Source of the DNA: Halomonas sp. H10-9-1
Lineage (GTDB): Bacteria > Pseudomonadota > Gammaproteobacteria > Pseudomonadales > Halomonadaceae
Direction of reading: 5' to 3'
NCBI RefSeq assembly: GCF_040147005.1
Contig: NZ_JAMSHO010000001.1
Span: 1,240,001 to 1,304,000, forward strand
DNA: 64,000 nucleotides
Both the position numbers and the translations under genes were made by a program. Below the pieces are notes generated by a model. The model did not search any database and was not told the origin of the DNA. It saw nothing but the letters and a program-made list of their open reading frames with translations. Of this stretch, positions 1-8,511 are shown piece by piece. The first letter of the stretch is position 1, and each line of letters starts with the position of its first letter.

Positions 1-1221
1 GCCCAGCGGCAGCCCGCCCGACAGGCTGTCGGCAACCACTGTCAATGCGAAGCGCTCGAGCATCTCCTCGATACGCGCCTCGTGTTCGGCCTGGGGCAGA
101 TGGAAGAGCCGCGCGTGCAGGGCGAGGTTCTGGCGCACACTGAGCTCGCCATACAGGGAAAATGCCTGGGACATGTAGCCCACCCGGCGTCGGGTCGCCA
201 GATCCCGGGGATCGACCCGCTGGCCGAACAGCTCGGCCTCGCCTTCGCTTGCCGGCAGCAGGCCGGTGAGCATCTTCATGGTGGTGCTCTTGCCGCAGCC
301 GTTGGAGCCCAGGAAACCGAAGATCTCACCACGCTCGATGCGGAAGTCCACGCTGTCAACGGCGGTGAAGTGGCCGAAGCGCTTGGTCAGCCCGCGGGCC
401 GTGATGGCGATGCTGTCGCTGGCGGTGCGTTGCGGGATGCTGATGGGGTGATGCTGGCGGCGCCTCGCCTCGGGCAGCAAGCCGATGAACGCGTTCTCCA
501 GATCGTGCGTCCCGGTGCGTTCCAGTAACTCTGCAGGCGACCCGCTGGCCAGTGGCCGGCCGGCATCCATGGCGACCAGGTGATCGAAGTGCTGGGCCTC
601 ATCCATATAGGCGGTGGCAACGATCACGCTCATTTCCGGGCGCGCTCTGCGGATGCCCGCGATCAGCGCCCAGAACTGACTGCGTGATAGCGGGTCGACG
701 CCGGTGGTGGGTTCGTCGAGAATCAACAGGTCTGGGTCGTGGATCAGCGCACAGCACAGCCCCAGCTTCTGTTTCATGCCGCCGGAGAGCTTGGCCGCCG
801 GTCGCTCAGTAAAGGAAACCAGCCCCGTGGCGCGGGTCAGTGTCGCGATACGTCGATCCCGTTCGGCGCCATCCTGACCGAATAGCCTGCCGAAGAACTC
901 GAGATTTTCGCGTACCGATAGGGTGGGGTAGAGGTTCCGGCCCAGTCCCTGGGGCATATAGGCGATGCGCGGGCAGGTCAGGCGCCGGTGGTGGGCATCG
1001 CGCATATCACCGCCCAGTACCACGATTTGACCCTGCTGCAGGCGTCGAGCCCCGGCGAGCAGCGCCAGCAGGCTGGACTTGCCCACCCCGTCGGGGCCGA
1101 TCAGGCCGACCATCTGGCCGGCCGGAAGGTCCAGACTGATATTGTCCAGGGCGAGGATTTCGCCGTAGCGCTGGGTTACCCCCGCGATGCTGGCGACCTG
1201 AGCTGCCTGCTGCGGACTCAT
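1..1221 (-). CDS. RbbA-like ABC transporter, N-terminal part (runs off window)
   Basis: This is the first 407 codons of a multidomain ABC exporter; the rest lies beyond base 1. Two ATP-binding cassettes are visible in tandem. The first has Walker [10 protein letters not shown] near residues 42-50, signature LSGGMKQK and Walker [14 protein letters not shown]. The second has Walker [11 protein letters not shown] near residue 303. Tandem cassettes followed by a permease are the RbbA/YhiH arrangement, so the missing part should be an ABC-2 type membrane domain (inference). The ATG at 1221 overlaps the stop of the upstream HlyD gene (ATGA), so the pair is translationally coupled. Substrate is unknown; drug or small-molecule export is likely. 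Confidence 0.88.
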   Translation of the reverse strand, partial: MSPQQAAQVASIAGVTQRYGEILALDNISLDLPAGQMVGLIGPDGVGKSSLLALLAGARRLQQGQIVVLGGDMRDAHHRRLTCPRIAYMPQGLGRNLYPTLSVRENLEFFGRLFGQDGAERDRRIATLTRATGLVSFTERPAAKLSGGMKQKLGLCCALIHDPDLLILDEPTTGVDPLSRSQFWALIAGIRRARPEMSVIVATAYMDEAQHFDHLVAMDAGRPLASGSPAELLERTGTHDLENAFIGLLPEARRRQHHPISIPQRTASDSIAITARGLTKRFGHFTAVDSVDFRIERGEIFGFLGSNGCGKSTTMKMLTGLLPASEGEAELFGQRVDPRDLATRRRVGYMSQAFSLYGELSVRQNLALHARLFHLPQAEHEARIEEMLERFALTVVADSLSGGLPLG

Positions 1222-2294
1222 GGCGTGACTCGGATCTCGAGGGTGTCGGGCCAGTTGGCTGCGTCGTCGAGCTTCAGGTAGGCCAGGCCCGGCAGCCCGG
1301 TCTTGACCTGTTCGATATGACGGCGCAACAGTTCGGGATCGATCCTGGCGCGCACGCGGAACATCAGCTTCTCTCGCTCGCTCTCGGTCTCCACGCTCTT
1401 GGGGGTGAACTGGGCGACGCTGGCCACGTAGCTGACACGCGCGGGGATCACATATTCCGGCGCGGCGTCCAGCACCAGGCGGACCTCGTCGCCGATGGCC
1501 ACCCGGCCCGCTTCGCGGGTGGGCAGGAAGAAGGTCATGTAAACGTTGGTGAGATCGACCAGGTTGAGCACCTTGCCCCCGGCCCCCAGTACCTCGCCGG
1601 GCTCGGTGATCCGGTACTGCACGCGGGCTAGGCGGTCTGCCGTCAGCACGCTGTCATCCAGGTCGGCCTGGATACGCGTCAGGGTCGCCTCACTGGCCTC
1701 GACCTGGGACTGGGCCTCGATGACCTGTGACTCGGTGGCACGGATGGCGGCACGGGCGGAGAGTACCTGGGCATTCGCCGAGGCCAGGCCCGCCTGCTGG
1801 CTCTGCCAGGCGGCCAGGGTGTCGTCGAACTGCTGTCGCGAGATGGCATTACGCTCCACCAGGCTGGTGGCGCGCTCGTAGCGCTTGCGCGCTGCTTCGA
1901 GCTCGGCCTGGCGCTGGCTGACCACCGCCTGGGCGGCGCTCAGCTCGCTCTCGCGGAGTGCCACCATGGCCCGGGCCGTTTCCAGGGCATTCTCGGCGCG
2001 GCGCCGCTGGGCCTGGGCCTGGGCGAGTTCGGCCTCCAGGGTTGCGGTATCCATGCGGGCAACTGCTTGGCCGGTCTCGACGATCTCGCCTTCGTCGACC
2101 AGTACCTCAGCAAGGCGGCCGGGAAGCCGCGTGGCAACATCGATCTCGGTGGCTTCAATTCGGCCATTTCCCGATGTCAGGCTCGGATGTTCGGTTTCCG
2201 GCTGCAGCGCCCACCAGGCTACCCCTGCCAGCAAGGCAAGCGCTGCCATGACAAGGACCACCTTCAGCAAGCGCCCGGTAACGCGTTTGTCCAT
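1218..2294 (-). CDS. HlyD/YhiI-family periplasmic adaptor of the RbbA-like exporter
   Basis: A 358-residue membrane-fusion protein. An N-terminal membrane anchor (about residues 7-26) leads into a biotinyl-lipoyl-like half motif ([17 protein letters not shown]), a long alanine/glutamine-rich coiled coil (about 80-210) and a beta-barrel region. It would link the inner-membrane ABC exporter encoded immediately downstream to an outer-membrane channel. I chose the ATG at 2294 because GGGGAG lies seven bases upstream; an in-frame ATG at 2309 has its AAGGA abutting the start. The stop overlaps the next gene's ATG. Family assignment is firm; the substrate is not known. Confidence 0.9.
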   Translation of the reverse strand: MDKRVTGRLLKVVLVMAALALLAGVAWWALQPETEHPSLTSGNGRIEATEIDVATRLPGRLAEVLVDEGEIVETGQAVARMDTATLEAELAQAQAQRRRAENALETARAMVALRESELSAAQAVVSQRQAELEAARKRYERATSLVERNAISRQQFDDTLAAWQSQQAGLASANAQVLSARAAIRATESQVIEAQSQVEASEATLTRIQADLDDSVLTADRLARVQYRITEPGEVLGAGGKVLNLVDLTNVYMTFFLPTREAGRVAIGDEVRLVLDAAPEYVIPARVSYVASVAQFTPKSVETESEREKLMFRVRARIDPELLRRHIEQVKTGLPGLAYLKLDDAANWPDTLEIRVTP

Positions 2295-2389
2295 GCCGAT
2301 TCTCCCCATTCCTTAAACTCCCTTGATGATGCACGTTATCCGCCGGAGGTGCCATGAGCTATATCAAGGAGCTGTGGCATCCTGATGAT

Positions 2390-3001
2390 CTACTGGTCCT
2401 CCAGAACCTCTATCGCCCAGCCTGTCAGAACTTCGGCGAGCTCATCGCTTGCCACACCGAAGGACATCACCGCCGCCTCGGGCGTGGCGTCGCTGGCCTC
2501 GGCCATGGTCTCGAAGCGGCGGCTGGCCAGCAGCTTGCGACTGGATTCGTCGATCAACTGGGCGTCCAGGCGCACCACGGCCCGGCGAGTATCGCCGTCG
2601 AGGCGCAGGTGAAAGGCGGCAATATGGCCGCTCAGGACCGCGTCGCTGCGTGCGTTGCTGTTATCGTCGATGACGCCGTCCAGGCGTCCCGCATGACGAA
2701 AGGCCTCGAGCAGTCGCTCCTGCAGAAGTCGTGGGGCATCGTCCCGCCAGCGCACGCCGGCCCAGGCCTCGTATTCGTCCGGGGCGGGCATCACCAGCAG
2801 CTGGTTGCCGCCGTGAGGCGCGCTGGCGGTAAGCGAATCGATGCGCAGGGTAGCGCTTGTGGTCGGGCCCGAGGCATCGATATCGGTACCCCCGGGCAGG
2901 GCGAACAGCCGCTGGGGCTCGCGCTCGGGCAGGATCGTGCAGCCGGCCGCAAGCACCAGCAGCAGGGCCAGCAGCGTGGGGGCAAGGTGGCGTGGGCTCA
3001 T
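2390..3001 (-). CDS. ABC-type transport auxiliary lipoprotein (PqiC/DUF330-like)
   Basis: Last gene of the Mla-like operon, about 203 residues from the ATG at 3001. That start gives a clean lipoprotein signal with lipobox LAAGC, so the protein should be anchored to the outer or inner membrane facing the periplasm. Proteins of this family accompany MCE systems and are thought to bridge to the outer membrane. The same frame stays open upstream as far as a TTG at 3076 through a 15-bp tandem repeat encoding LKVRP units. A longer form would bury the signal peptide, so I reject it, though an ATG at 3016 is also possible. The MCE stop at 3073-3075 lies inside the repeats. Confidence 0.8.
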   Translation of the reverse strand: MSPRHLAPTLLALLLVLAAGCTILPEREPQRLFALPGGTDIDASGPTTSATLRIDSLTASAPHGGNQLLVMPAPDEYEAWAGVRWRDDAPRLLQERLLEAFRHAGRLDGVIDDNSNARSDAVLSGHIAAFHLRLDGDTRRAVVRLDAQLIDESSRKLLASRRFETMAEASDATPEAAVMSFGVASDELAEVLTGWAIEVLEDQ

Positions 3002-3086
3002 GGGCTGGACTCTCATGGCGTGTGCGTTCAAGGGGTGTACTTTCAAGGGTCGTACTTTCAAGGGTCGTACTTTCAAGGGTCGTACT
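3002..3086 (-). repeat. 15-bp tandem repeat at the MCE/lipoprotein junction
   Basis: Five head-to-tail 15-bp units (3002-3016, 3017-3031, 3032-3046, 3047-3061, 3062-3076) and a 10-base partial sixth. The plus-strand consensus is GGGTCGTACTTTCAA. The two units nearest the MCE gene are identical and they decay toward the lipoprotein. The array separates the MCE stop from the lipoprotein start and is in frame with the latter. Confidence 0.9.
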
Positions 3087-4011
3087 GGGGCAGCGGGTCG
3101 CGGCCCAGCAGGGCGTCGGCGGGGCTCTCCTCGAGGCGCCGCACCAGGCGGTTGAGGGCGCGCAGCGCGGCGTGCAGTTCCCGCATGGCAGGATCGAGCT
3201 CGCCGATGCCCTGCAGCCCCCGGGCGATATCCTGTTCGTGGTCGGCGGTCAGGCGGGCCAGCCGGCCGGCACCCTCTTCCAGGGAGGCCATGGCGCGTTC
3301 GGCGTGGCTCAGGGTGCGCCGGCCCTCCTCGTCGAGCAGCCGGTCGGCACGCTCGCCAAACCGGGCGTAGGTCTCAAGCGTCGCCTCGGCCTGGATCAGG
3401 GTGGCTTCGACGCGCTCGCCGAGGGCCGCCAGGTCGAGCTCGTCGCCGGAGAGGCGGGCGGTGGCCTGCTCCAGATTGGCCAGGCTCCGCGACAGGTGCG
3501 CGACGTTGTCGTCGGAGAGCAGCTCGCTGGCGCCATCGAGCAGGCGATTGAAGCGGATCATCAGCTGTTCGCTGTTGCTGAGCAGCGAGCTCAGCGGTGA
3601 GGGGCGGGCCCGGATCACCGGGGGATTCTCGCGATTGCCCACCAGGCGCTCGCTCTCCGGGGTGCCGCCATAGAGCTGGATGTTCATGCTGCCGGTGATA
3701 TTGGCGAGTGCCAGGCTGGCGCGGGTATCGGCCTTGATCGGCACGCTGGCATCGATACGGATCAGCGCGCGCACCCGGCGTGGATCCTTGGGGTCGAGGT
3801 GCAGTTCGGCCACGTTGCCCACCTCGATGCCGCTGTACTGCACGGCGTTGCCCTCGGCCAGGCCGCTGACCGCCCGGTCGAAGACCACCTCGTACCAGGT
3901 GTCATTGCGGTCGAGACTCGACTTGCCCATCCATAACGCGAACAGCAGGGCGCCACCCAGGGCGAGCACGGTGAACAGGCCGATCAGCACATGGTGGGCG
4001 CGGGGCTCCAT
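3073..4011 (-). CDS. MCE/MlaD-family substrate-binding protein
   Basis: A 312-residue membrane-anchored periplasmic protein of a lipid ABC importer/exporter. One transmembrane helix lies near residues 8-28. A single MCE domain follows, containing AVQYSGIEVGNVAELHL and GSMNIQLYGG. The C-terminal part is helical and coiled-coil-like (about 150-300). In the family such proteins form hexameric rings that pass phospholipid between permease and periplasm. The ATG at 4011 has AGGAGAG seven bases upstream and follows the ATPase stop at 4014 closely. Together with the permease and ATPase upstream and the lipoprotein downstream it makes a complete Mla-like operon, probably a second system beside the canonical mla locus (inference). 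Confidence 0.88.
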   Translation of the reverse strand: MEPRAHHVLIGLFTVLALGGALLFALWMGKSSLDRNDTWYEVVFDRAVSGLAEGNAVQYSGIEVGNVAELHLDPKDPRRVRALIRIDASVPIKADTRASLALANITGSMNIQLYGGTPESERLVGNRENPPVIRARPSPLSSLLSNSEQLMIRFNRLLDGASELLSDDNVAHLSRSLANLEQATARLSGDELDLAALGERVEATLIQAEATLETYARFGERADRLLDEEGRRTLSHAERAMASLEEGAGRLARLTADHEQDIARGLQGIGELDPAMRELHAALRALNRLVRRLEESPADALLGRDPLPQYDP

Positions 4012-4013
4012 GG

Positions 4014-4805
4014 TCAACTCTCCTTGGCGGTGCGAGCGGCGCCTTCGGCCGCGCGGCCACGTGGGCCGTGAAAGTAGTCGCGAATCCAGTCGTCATCGGT
4101 GGCCGCCACGCTCTCGAGGCGGTCGGCCACCAGCACGTGCCCGCGGGCCAGCACCGCTACCCGGTCGCAGGCCGTATAGAGGGTATCCAGATCATGGGTG
4201 ACCAGGAAGACGCTCAGCCCCAGGGCGTCACGCAGGGTCAGCAGCAGCTGGTCGAAGGCGGCCGCCCCGATCGGGTCCAGGCCCGCGGTGGGCTCATCCA
4301 GGAACAGGACCTCGGGGTCCAGCGCCAGGGCGCGGGCCAGTGCGGCGCGCTTGATCATGCCGCCGGAGAGCTCGGCCGGGTACTGGGTGGCGGCCTGGCC
4401 CGGCAGTCCGGCCAGGGCCAGCTTGAGCCGTGCCAGCGCCTCGGCCTCGGGCCGGGGCAGGCCGGCATGCTCGATCAGCGGCAGGGCGACGTTCTCGGCC
4501 AGGGTCAGCGAGGTGAACAGTGCCCCGCGCTGGAAGAGCACGCCGAAGCGCTGCTCGAGGTGCGAGCGCTCTGCGGCGGCCAGGCGCTGCAGGTCCTGGC
4601 CGAACACCTCGATGCTGCCGGCGCTGGGGCGCAGCAGGCCGACGATGCTGCGCAAGAGCACCGACTTGCCGGTGCCGGAGCCGCCCACCACACCGAGGAT
4701 CTCGCCCGGGTAGAGGTCCAGGTCCAGCCCCTGGTGCACGACATGGCGGCCGAAGCGGTTCTCCAGGTCGCGCACGCGAATCAGTGGTTGCGGCGTCTCG
4801 CTCAC
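4014..4805 (-). CDS. MlaF-like ABC transporter ATP-binding protein
   Basis: A 263-residue cytoplasmic ATPase. Walker A is GGSGTGKSV (about residues 37-45), the signature is LSGGMIKRAALARAL and Walker B is VLFLDEPTAGLDP, followed by an H-loop in VTHDL. The GMIKR signature is typical of the Mla/Ttg2 lipid-transport ATPases. The GTG start at 4805 overlaps the permease stop (GTGA), so the two should be made in a fixed ratio. It powers the MCE system encoded around it. Confidence 0.92.
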   Translation of the reverse strand: MSETPQPLIRVRDLENRFGRHVVHQGLDLDLYPGEILGVVGGSGTGKSVLLRSIVGLLRPSAGSIEVFGQDLQRLAAAERSHLEQRFGVLFQRGALFTSLTLAENVALPLIEHAGLPRPEAEALARLKLALAGLPGQAATQYPAELSGGMIKRAALARALALDPEVLFLDEPTAGLDPIGAAAFDQLLLTLRDALGLSVFLVTHDLDTLYTACDRVAVLARGHVLVADRLESVAATDDDWIRDYFHGPRGRAAEGAARTAKES

Positions 4806-5923
4806 CAGCCCATCTCCATGCAGAACAGCGCGGCCACCGCATCGAGCAGGATCACCATGAAGATCGACTGCACCACGCTCGAGGTGGTGTGTTCGCCCAC
4901 CGACTGGGCGCTGCCGCTGACCTTGAAGCCCTCCAGGCAGCCGATCACCGCGACCACGAAGGCGAACAGCGGCGCCTTGCCGATGCCCACCAGGAAGTGC
5001 TGCACGGCGATGTCGCGTTCGAGGATGGCCAGGAACTGGGCCGCCGAGATGTCCAGGGCCACCAGGCAGACCATGGCGCCGCCGAGGATGCCACTGAGCA
5101 TCCCCACGAAGGTGAGGATCGGCAGGCTGATGCAGAGTGCCACCACCCGCGGCAGCACCAGCAGTTCCACCGGGTCGAGGCCCAGGGTGCGCAGGGCGTC
5201 GAGCTCCTCGTTGGCCTTCATGGCGCCGAGCTGGGCGGTGAAAGCGCTGGCGGTACGCCCGGCCAGCAGGATGGCGGCCAGGATCACACCGAACTCGCGC
5301 AGGAAGGCGTAGGCCACCAGGTGGACCGTGTAGAGGGTGGCGCCGAAGTCGCGCAGCACCGTGGCGCCGAGAAACGCCACCACCGCCCCCACCAGGAAGG
5401 TGAGCAGGGCGACGATGGGCAGGGCATCCAGGCCGGTCTGGTGAACCTGGGAGACCACCGAGGTGAGGCGCCAGCGCCTGGGCCGCCAGAGGCTGGTGGC
5501 CAGGGTGGCGAGTACCTGGCCGATAAAGCCGAGCAGCTGCGTCTGCTGACGGCCGATGCCTTCCATGCGCCGGCCGATATCGGCCAGCGGGCCACGCAGG
5601 GGATGGGGGCGTGGCGCGGCCGGCGCCTCGCAGCGGGTGAGTGCCTCGCCCACCGCTCGCAGCAGGGCTCGGCGTTCGGCGGGAAGTCCCGGGGCCCGCT
5701 CATCGATTCCTGCCAGATACTCGGCACCGGTGAGCTCGGCAAGCAGGGCGGCACCGGCGGTATCGATGGCGGCGATCTCGTCAAGTGACTCGGGAGCACC
5801 GGCCCCCGCACGGCGCGCCTCATCGATACGGTGGCGCAGGTTGGCGTGGTGCGCGAGGGTCCAGTCGCCACGCGGGTGCGGGGTGCCCGCCTCGAGGAGC
5901 AGCTCTCCGGGTTGCGATGCCAC
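4802..5923 (-). CDS. MlaE-like permease with N-terminal STAS-like domain
   Basis: A 373-residue inner-membrane permease. The first ~100 residues look like a STAS domain (LDEIAAIDTAGAALLAEL). The rest is a MlaE/YrbE permease with 5-6 membrane segments and the conserved stretch GRTASAFTAQLGAMKANEEL. I place the start at the GTG at 5923: it has GAGGAG eight bases upstream and lies one base past the hydrolase stop. The frame is open to 6070, but that extension is arginine/proline-rich antisense-type sequence. In canonical systems the STAS protein is the separate MlaB; here it appears fused to the permease. Confidence 0.88.
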   Translation of the reverse strand: MASQPGELLLEAGTPHPRGDWTLAHHANLRHRIDEARRAGAGAPESLDEIAAIDTAGAALLAELTGAEYLAGIDERAPGLPAERRALLRAVGEALTRCEAPAAPRPHPLRGPLADIGRRMEGIGRQQTQLLGFIGQVLATLATSLWRPRRWRLTSVVSQVHQTGLDALPIVALLTFLVGAVVAFLGATVLRDFGATLYTVHLVAYAFLREFGVILAAILLAGRTASAFTAQLGAMKANEELDALRTLGLDPVELLVLPRVVALCISLPILTFVGMLSGILGGAMVCLVALDISAAQFLAILERDIAVQHFLVGIGKAPLFAFVVAVIGCLEGFKVSGSAQSVGEHTTSSVVQSIFMVILLDAVAALFCMEMGW

Positions 5924-5924
5924 C

Positions 5925-6767
5925 TCAGGGCTCCTCGGCGGCGAGGAAGCGACGCAGCGGCTCGACCTGGCTGTCGCGATCGAGGAAGGGGGCATGGCCG
6001 CAGCCGGCCGCCTCAAGAGTGATGAGCCCGGGCTGCGTCTCGGCCATGCGCGCCACCGTGGCGGCGGCAAGCAGGGGCGAGTCGGCGCCGCGGATCACCA
6101 TCGCCGGGCAGCGCAGGGCATGCCAGTCGGCCCACAGGTCCCGCGGGGTATCGTGGGCAAACTGTGCGGTGATGGCCGGGTCGTAATGGAAGCTCCAGCG
6201 TCCGTCCGGCAGGCGCCGGGCGCTCTCCAGGGCCAGGCGGCGCCAGCCGTCGTCATCGGCGATGCCGAAACCCGCGTAGTGATGGCGCAGCTCCGCCTCG
6301 AGGTCGCGGAAGCTCGTGAACTCGTGGGGACGTGAGAAGTACTCGCCCAGTTCGCTCAGCCCTGCCGGTTCGAGCTCGGGGCCGATGTCGTTGAGCACCA
6401 GGCGTGCGATGCGTGTGGCGGTGGCGGGCTCGGCGGCCAGGCGCAGGCCCAGCAGGCCGCCCATGGAGGTGCCCAGCCAGGCCACGCGTTCGAGGGCGAA
6501 GTGGTCGAGCAGCGCCACGGCGACCTCGGCATAGCGGGCGTAGGTGTAGTCGCGTTCGGGCCGGGGCGACCAGGTAGAGAGGCCGCGCCCCGGGGTATCC
6601 GGCGCCAGCACGCGCCACTCGGGCCCCAGGCGGCGGGCGAGGGCGGCGAAGTCGCCGCCGTGACGGGCGAGGCCGTGCCAGGCCACCAGGGTACGGGGCG
6701 CGTCGGGGTGCCAGACCCTTACCGCCACGTCGAGAGCGTCTACATTGATCCACTCAAGCTGCTGCAT
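5925..6767 (-). CDS. alpha/beta-fold hydrolase
   Basis: A 280-residue soluble hydrolase. The oxyanion region is VAWHGLARHG, the nucleophile elbow is GTSMGG (Ser about residue 105), the acid is probably in VIRGADSPLL and the catalytic histidine in GCGHAPFL. All three triad members are therefore present. It starts at the ATG at 6767 and is the first gene of the Mla-like operon, ending one base before the permease GTG. A role in lipid or ester turnover would fit the context, but the substrate cannot be read from sequence. It diverges from the tolC-like gene. Confidence 0.85.
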   Translation of the reverse strand: MQQLEWINVDALDVAVRVWHPDAPRTLVAWHGLARHGGDFAALARRLGPEWRVLAPDTPGRGLSTWSPRPERDYTYARYAEVAVALLDHFALERVAWLGTSMGGLLGLRLAAEPATATRIARLVLNDIGPELEPAGLSELGEYFSRPHEFTSFRDLEAELRHHYAGFGIADDDGWRRLALESARRLPDGRWSFHYDPAITAQFAHDTPRDLWADWHALRCPAMVIRGADSPLLAAATVARMAETQPGLITLEAAGCGHAPFLDRDSQVEPLRRFLAAEEP

Positions 6768-6793
6768 GCTGCGCCTCTGCCACCGGGGATACT

Positions 6794-6810
6794 ACAATAT
6801 GCCATATTGT
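6794..6810. promoter_or_regulatory. 17-bp perfect palindrome between hydrolase and tolC-like gene
   Basis: ACAATAT-GCC-ATATTGT, perfectly symmetrical with a 3-base centre, in the 124-bp divergent intergenic region. It lies 27 bases upstream of the hydrolase start and 82 bases upstream of the tolC-like start, and is AT-rich against a GC-rich background. It could be an operator for a dimeric regulator of either gene. Confidence 0.5.
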
Positions 6811-6850
6811 TCCTCGATGATAAGGTGGAATCGATCCGCGAACATGCGAC

Positions 6851-6862
6851 AATGTATGTATA
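6851..6862 (+). promoter_or_regulatory. AcrR-like half-site upstream of tolC-like gene
   Basis: AATGTATGTATA. Its reverse complement TATACATACATT resembles the arms of the palindrome in front of the acrA-like gene and the known E. coli AcrR half-site. Only this half is well conserved; the partner arm matches at about 4 of 10 positions. It sits 30 bases before the start codon. Confidence 0.45.
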
Positions 6863-6891
6863 TCAACTTCCCATCGATCGAGGATGAGCCG

Positions 6892-8394
6892 ATGACGTCA
6901 CCCTGCCCGTCGCGTTGTGCCCGCCCTGCGCGAGTCCTGCGCCGTGCCCTGCTGCCGATGATGGTGGCTTCCGCCCTGGCGGCGCCCGCCCAGGCGGCGG
7001 ACCTGCTGACCATCGCCCGGGACGCCCTGCAGAACAACGCCGAGCTGGCCTCGGCGCGCTCCCAGACCAGCGGCGTCGAGGCGGGGCGTGACGTGGAGCG
7101 GGCGGACCTGTTGCCCCAGGTCGAAGCTAGAGGCAGCGCCACACATAGTCGTGACTATGAAAATCAATCAAGTTCCAGGTCGGGCTCGGACTTTAGTGGG
7201 CTTACCGCTGAGCAGCAGCAGATTGCCGCAGCGCTTGCGAGTGGTACGTCCTCGCAAGATGACAACGTCAACAGTGTTGGGCTGGAGTTACGTGCTACCC
7301 AGGCGCTGTTCAACGCCATCGATAGCCGCCAGGTGGAGCGCAGCGAGCGCGAGATCGACCAGCAGCTCTATCGCCTGGCCGCCACCGAGCAGGGCGTGCT
7401 GATCAACGTCTCTACCGCCTACTTCGAGATCCTGCGCGCCCATGAGGTGCTGGAGGCGCGCCGCGCCCAGGAGCGCGCCATCAACCGCCAGCTCGAGCAG
7501 GCCCGTGAGCAGTTCGAGGTGGGCCTGATCGCCATCACCGAGGTGGAGGAGGCCAAGGCGGCCTTCGACCAGGCCAGGGCGATCCGTATCGCCGCCGAGA
7601 GCGACCTGCAGGTGCGCTTCGAGGCCCTCGAGCGGCTCACCGGCCAGCGCTACGAGAGCATCGACGCCCTGGGCGAGGCGCTCGCCATCGCGCCCCCGAC
7701 GCCGACCGACCGCGGTGCCTGGGTCGAGCTGGCCATGCAGAACAATCCCCAGGTGCTGGCCAGCCAGGCCGGCATCGAGGTATCGCGCAGCGCGGTGGAG
7801 ATCGCCCGCGCCGGGCGCCTGCCCCGGGTCAACGCCTTCGCCAACTACAGCTACGCGGACAGTGATGCAGATGGTGTAAGTGGTTATGACTCAAATAGTC
7901 AAATTGGTCTGGAGGCAACTTTGCCGCTCTACACCGGGGGCCGCACCAGCGCCTCGGTACGCCAGAACACCTATCTGCTGGAGTCCTCCCAGTATGACTT
8001 CGAGGACCAGCGTCGCAGCACCATCCAGGACGTACGCTCCAGCTATACCCGGGTGACCAACGACGTCTCCACGGTGGAGGCGCGCGCCCAGGCGGTGGTC
8101 TCCAACCAGAGCGCCCTGGATGCCACCCGCGCCGGCTACGAGGTGGGTACCCGCAATATCGTCGATGTGCTCAACGCCGAACAGAACCTCTACAACGCCA
8201 TCGCCGAGCTGGCCGGTGCTCGTTACGACTACGTGATCAACCTGCTGACCCTGCGCCAGCAAGCCGGCACCCTCGACGAGGAGGCCCTGGCCGAGGTCAA
8301 CGCCTGGCTCGATGGCGGCAGCGTCGATTTCCAGCTGCCGGACGAGAGGGGCAGCGACCCGGTGATGGATATCGGCGAGCGCCCCACCCCCTAG
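6892..8394 (+). CDS. TolC-family outer-membrane efflux protein
   Basis: A 500-residue outer-membrane factor. The signal peptide runs to about residue 36 (cut near AAPAQAA). Two repeated OEP domains follow, rich in long amphipathic helices. The C-terminal repeat contains GTRNIVDVLNAEQNLYNA, the typical TolC/OprM helix signature. I chose the ATG at 6892 because GAGG lies upstream and the signal peptide begins there; the open frame extends back to 6745 over the promoter. It is followed by the acrA- and acrB-like genes and should be their exit duct. Short stretches around 7130-7290 and 7860-7920 are less GC-rich, matching exposed-loop regions. Confidence 0.92.
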   Translation: MTSPCPSRCARPARVLRRALLPMMVASALAAPAQAADLLTIARDALQNNAELASARSQTSGVEAGRDVERADLLPQVEARGSATHSRDYENQSSSRSGSDFSGLTAEQQQIAAALASGTSSQDDNVNSVGLELRATQALFNAIDSRQVERSEREIDQQLYRLAATEQGVLINVSTAYFEILRAHEVLEARRAQERAINRQLEQAREQFEVGLIAITEVEEAKAAFDQARAIRIAAESDLQVRFEALERLTGQRYESIDALGEALAIAPPTPTDRGAWVELAMQNNPQVLASQAGIEVSRSAVEIARAGRLPRVNAFANYSYADSDADGVSGYDSNSQIGLEATLPLYTGGRTSASVRQNTYLLESSQYDFEDQRRSTIQDVRSSYTRVTNDVSTVEARAQAVVSNQSALDATRAGYEVGTRNIVDVLNAEQNLYNAIAELAGARYDYVINLLTLRQQAGTLDEEALAEVNAWLDGGSVDFQLPDERGSDPVMDIGERPTP

Positions 8395-8446
8395 CGACAG
8401 GTATCGCCGGCAATCGCCGCCTGGCCTTTGCTTAGGCGGCTAATGT

Positions 8447-8472
8447 TTACATCCATACAAGAATGAATGTAA
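8447..8472. promoter_or_regulatory. AcrR/TetR-type operator upstream of acrA-like gene
   Basis: Two 10-bp arms, TTACATCCAT (8447-8456) and ATGAATGTAA (8463-8472), are inverted with 9 of 10 positions matching and a 6-base spacer. The palindrome lies 40 bases before the acrA start. It resembles the E. coli AcrR operator, and the same half-site recurs before the tetR gene. Probable binding site for the TetR protein at 13821-14429. Confidence 0.65.
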
Positions 8473-8511
8473 GATTCGATCCAACTTGACGCCATAACGG
8501 GAACCCCACGC

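Noticed and set aside
3002..3086. CRISPR-like array
   Set aside because: Units are 15 bp, directly abutting, without spacers, and decay along the array.
5924..6070. A 49-residue upstream extension of the MlaE-like permease
   Set aside because: Arg/Pro/Ser-rich out-of-frame reading of the hydrolase 3' end; GTG at 5923 has a strong ribosome site.
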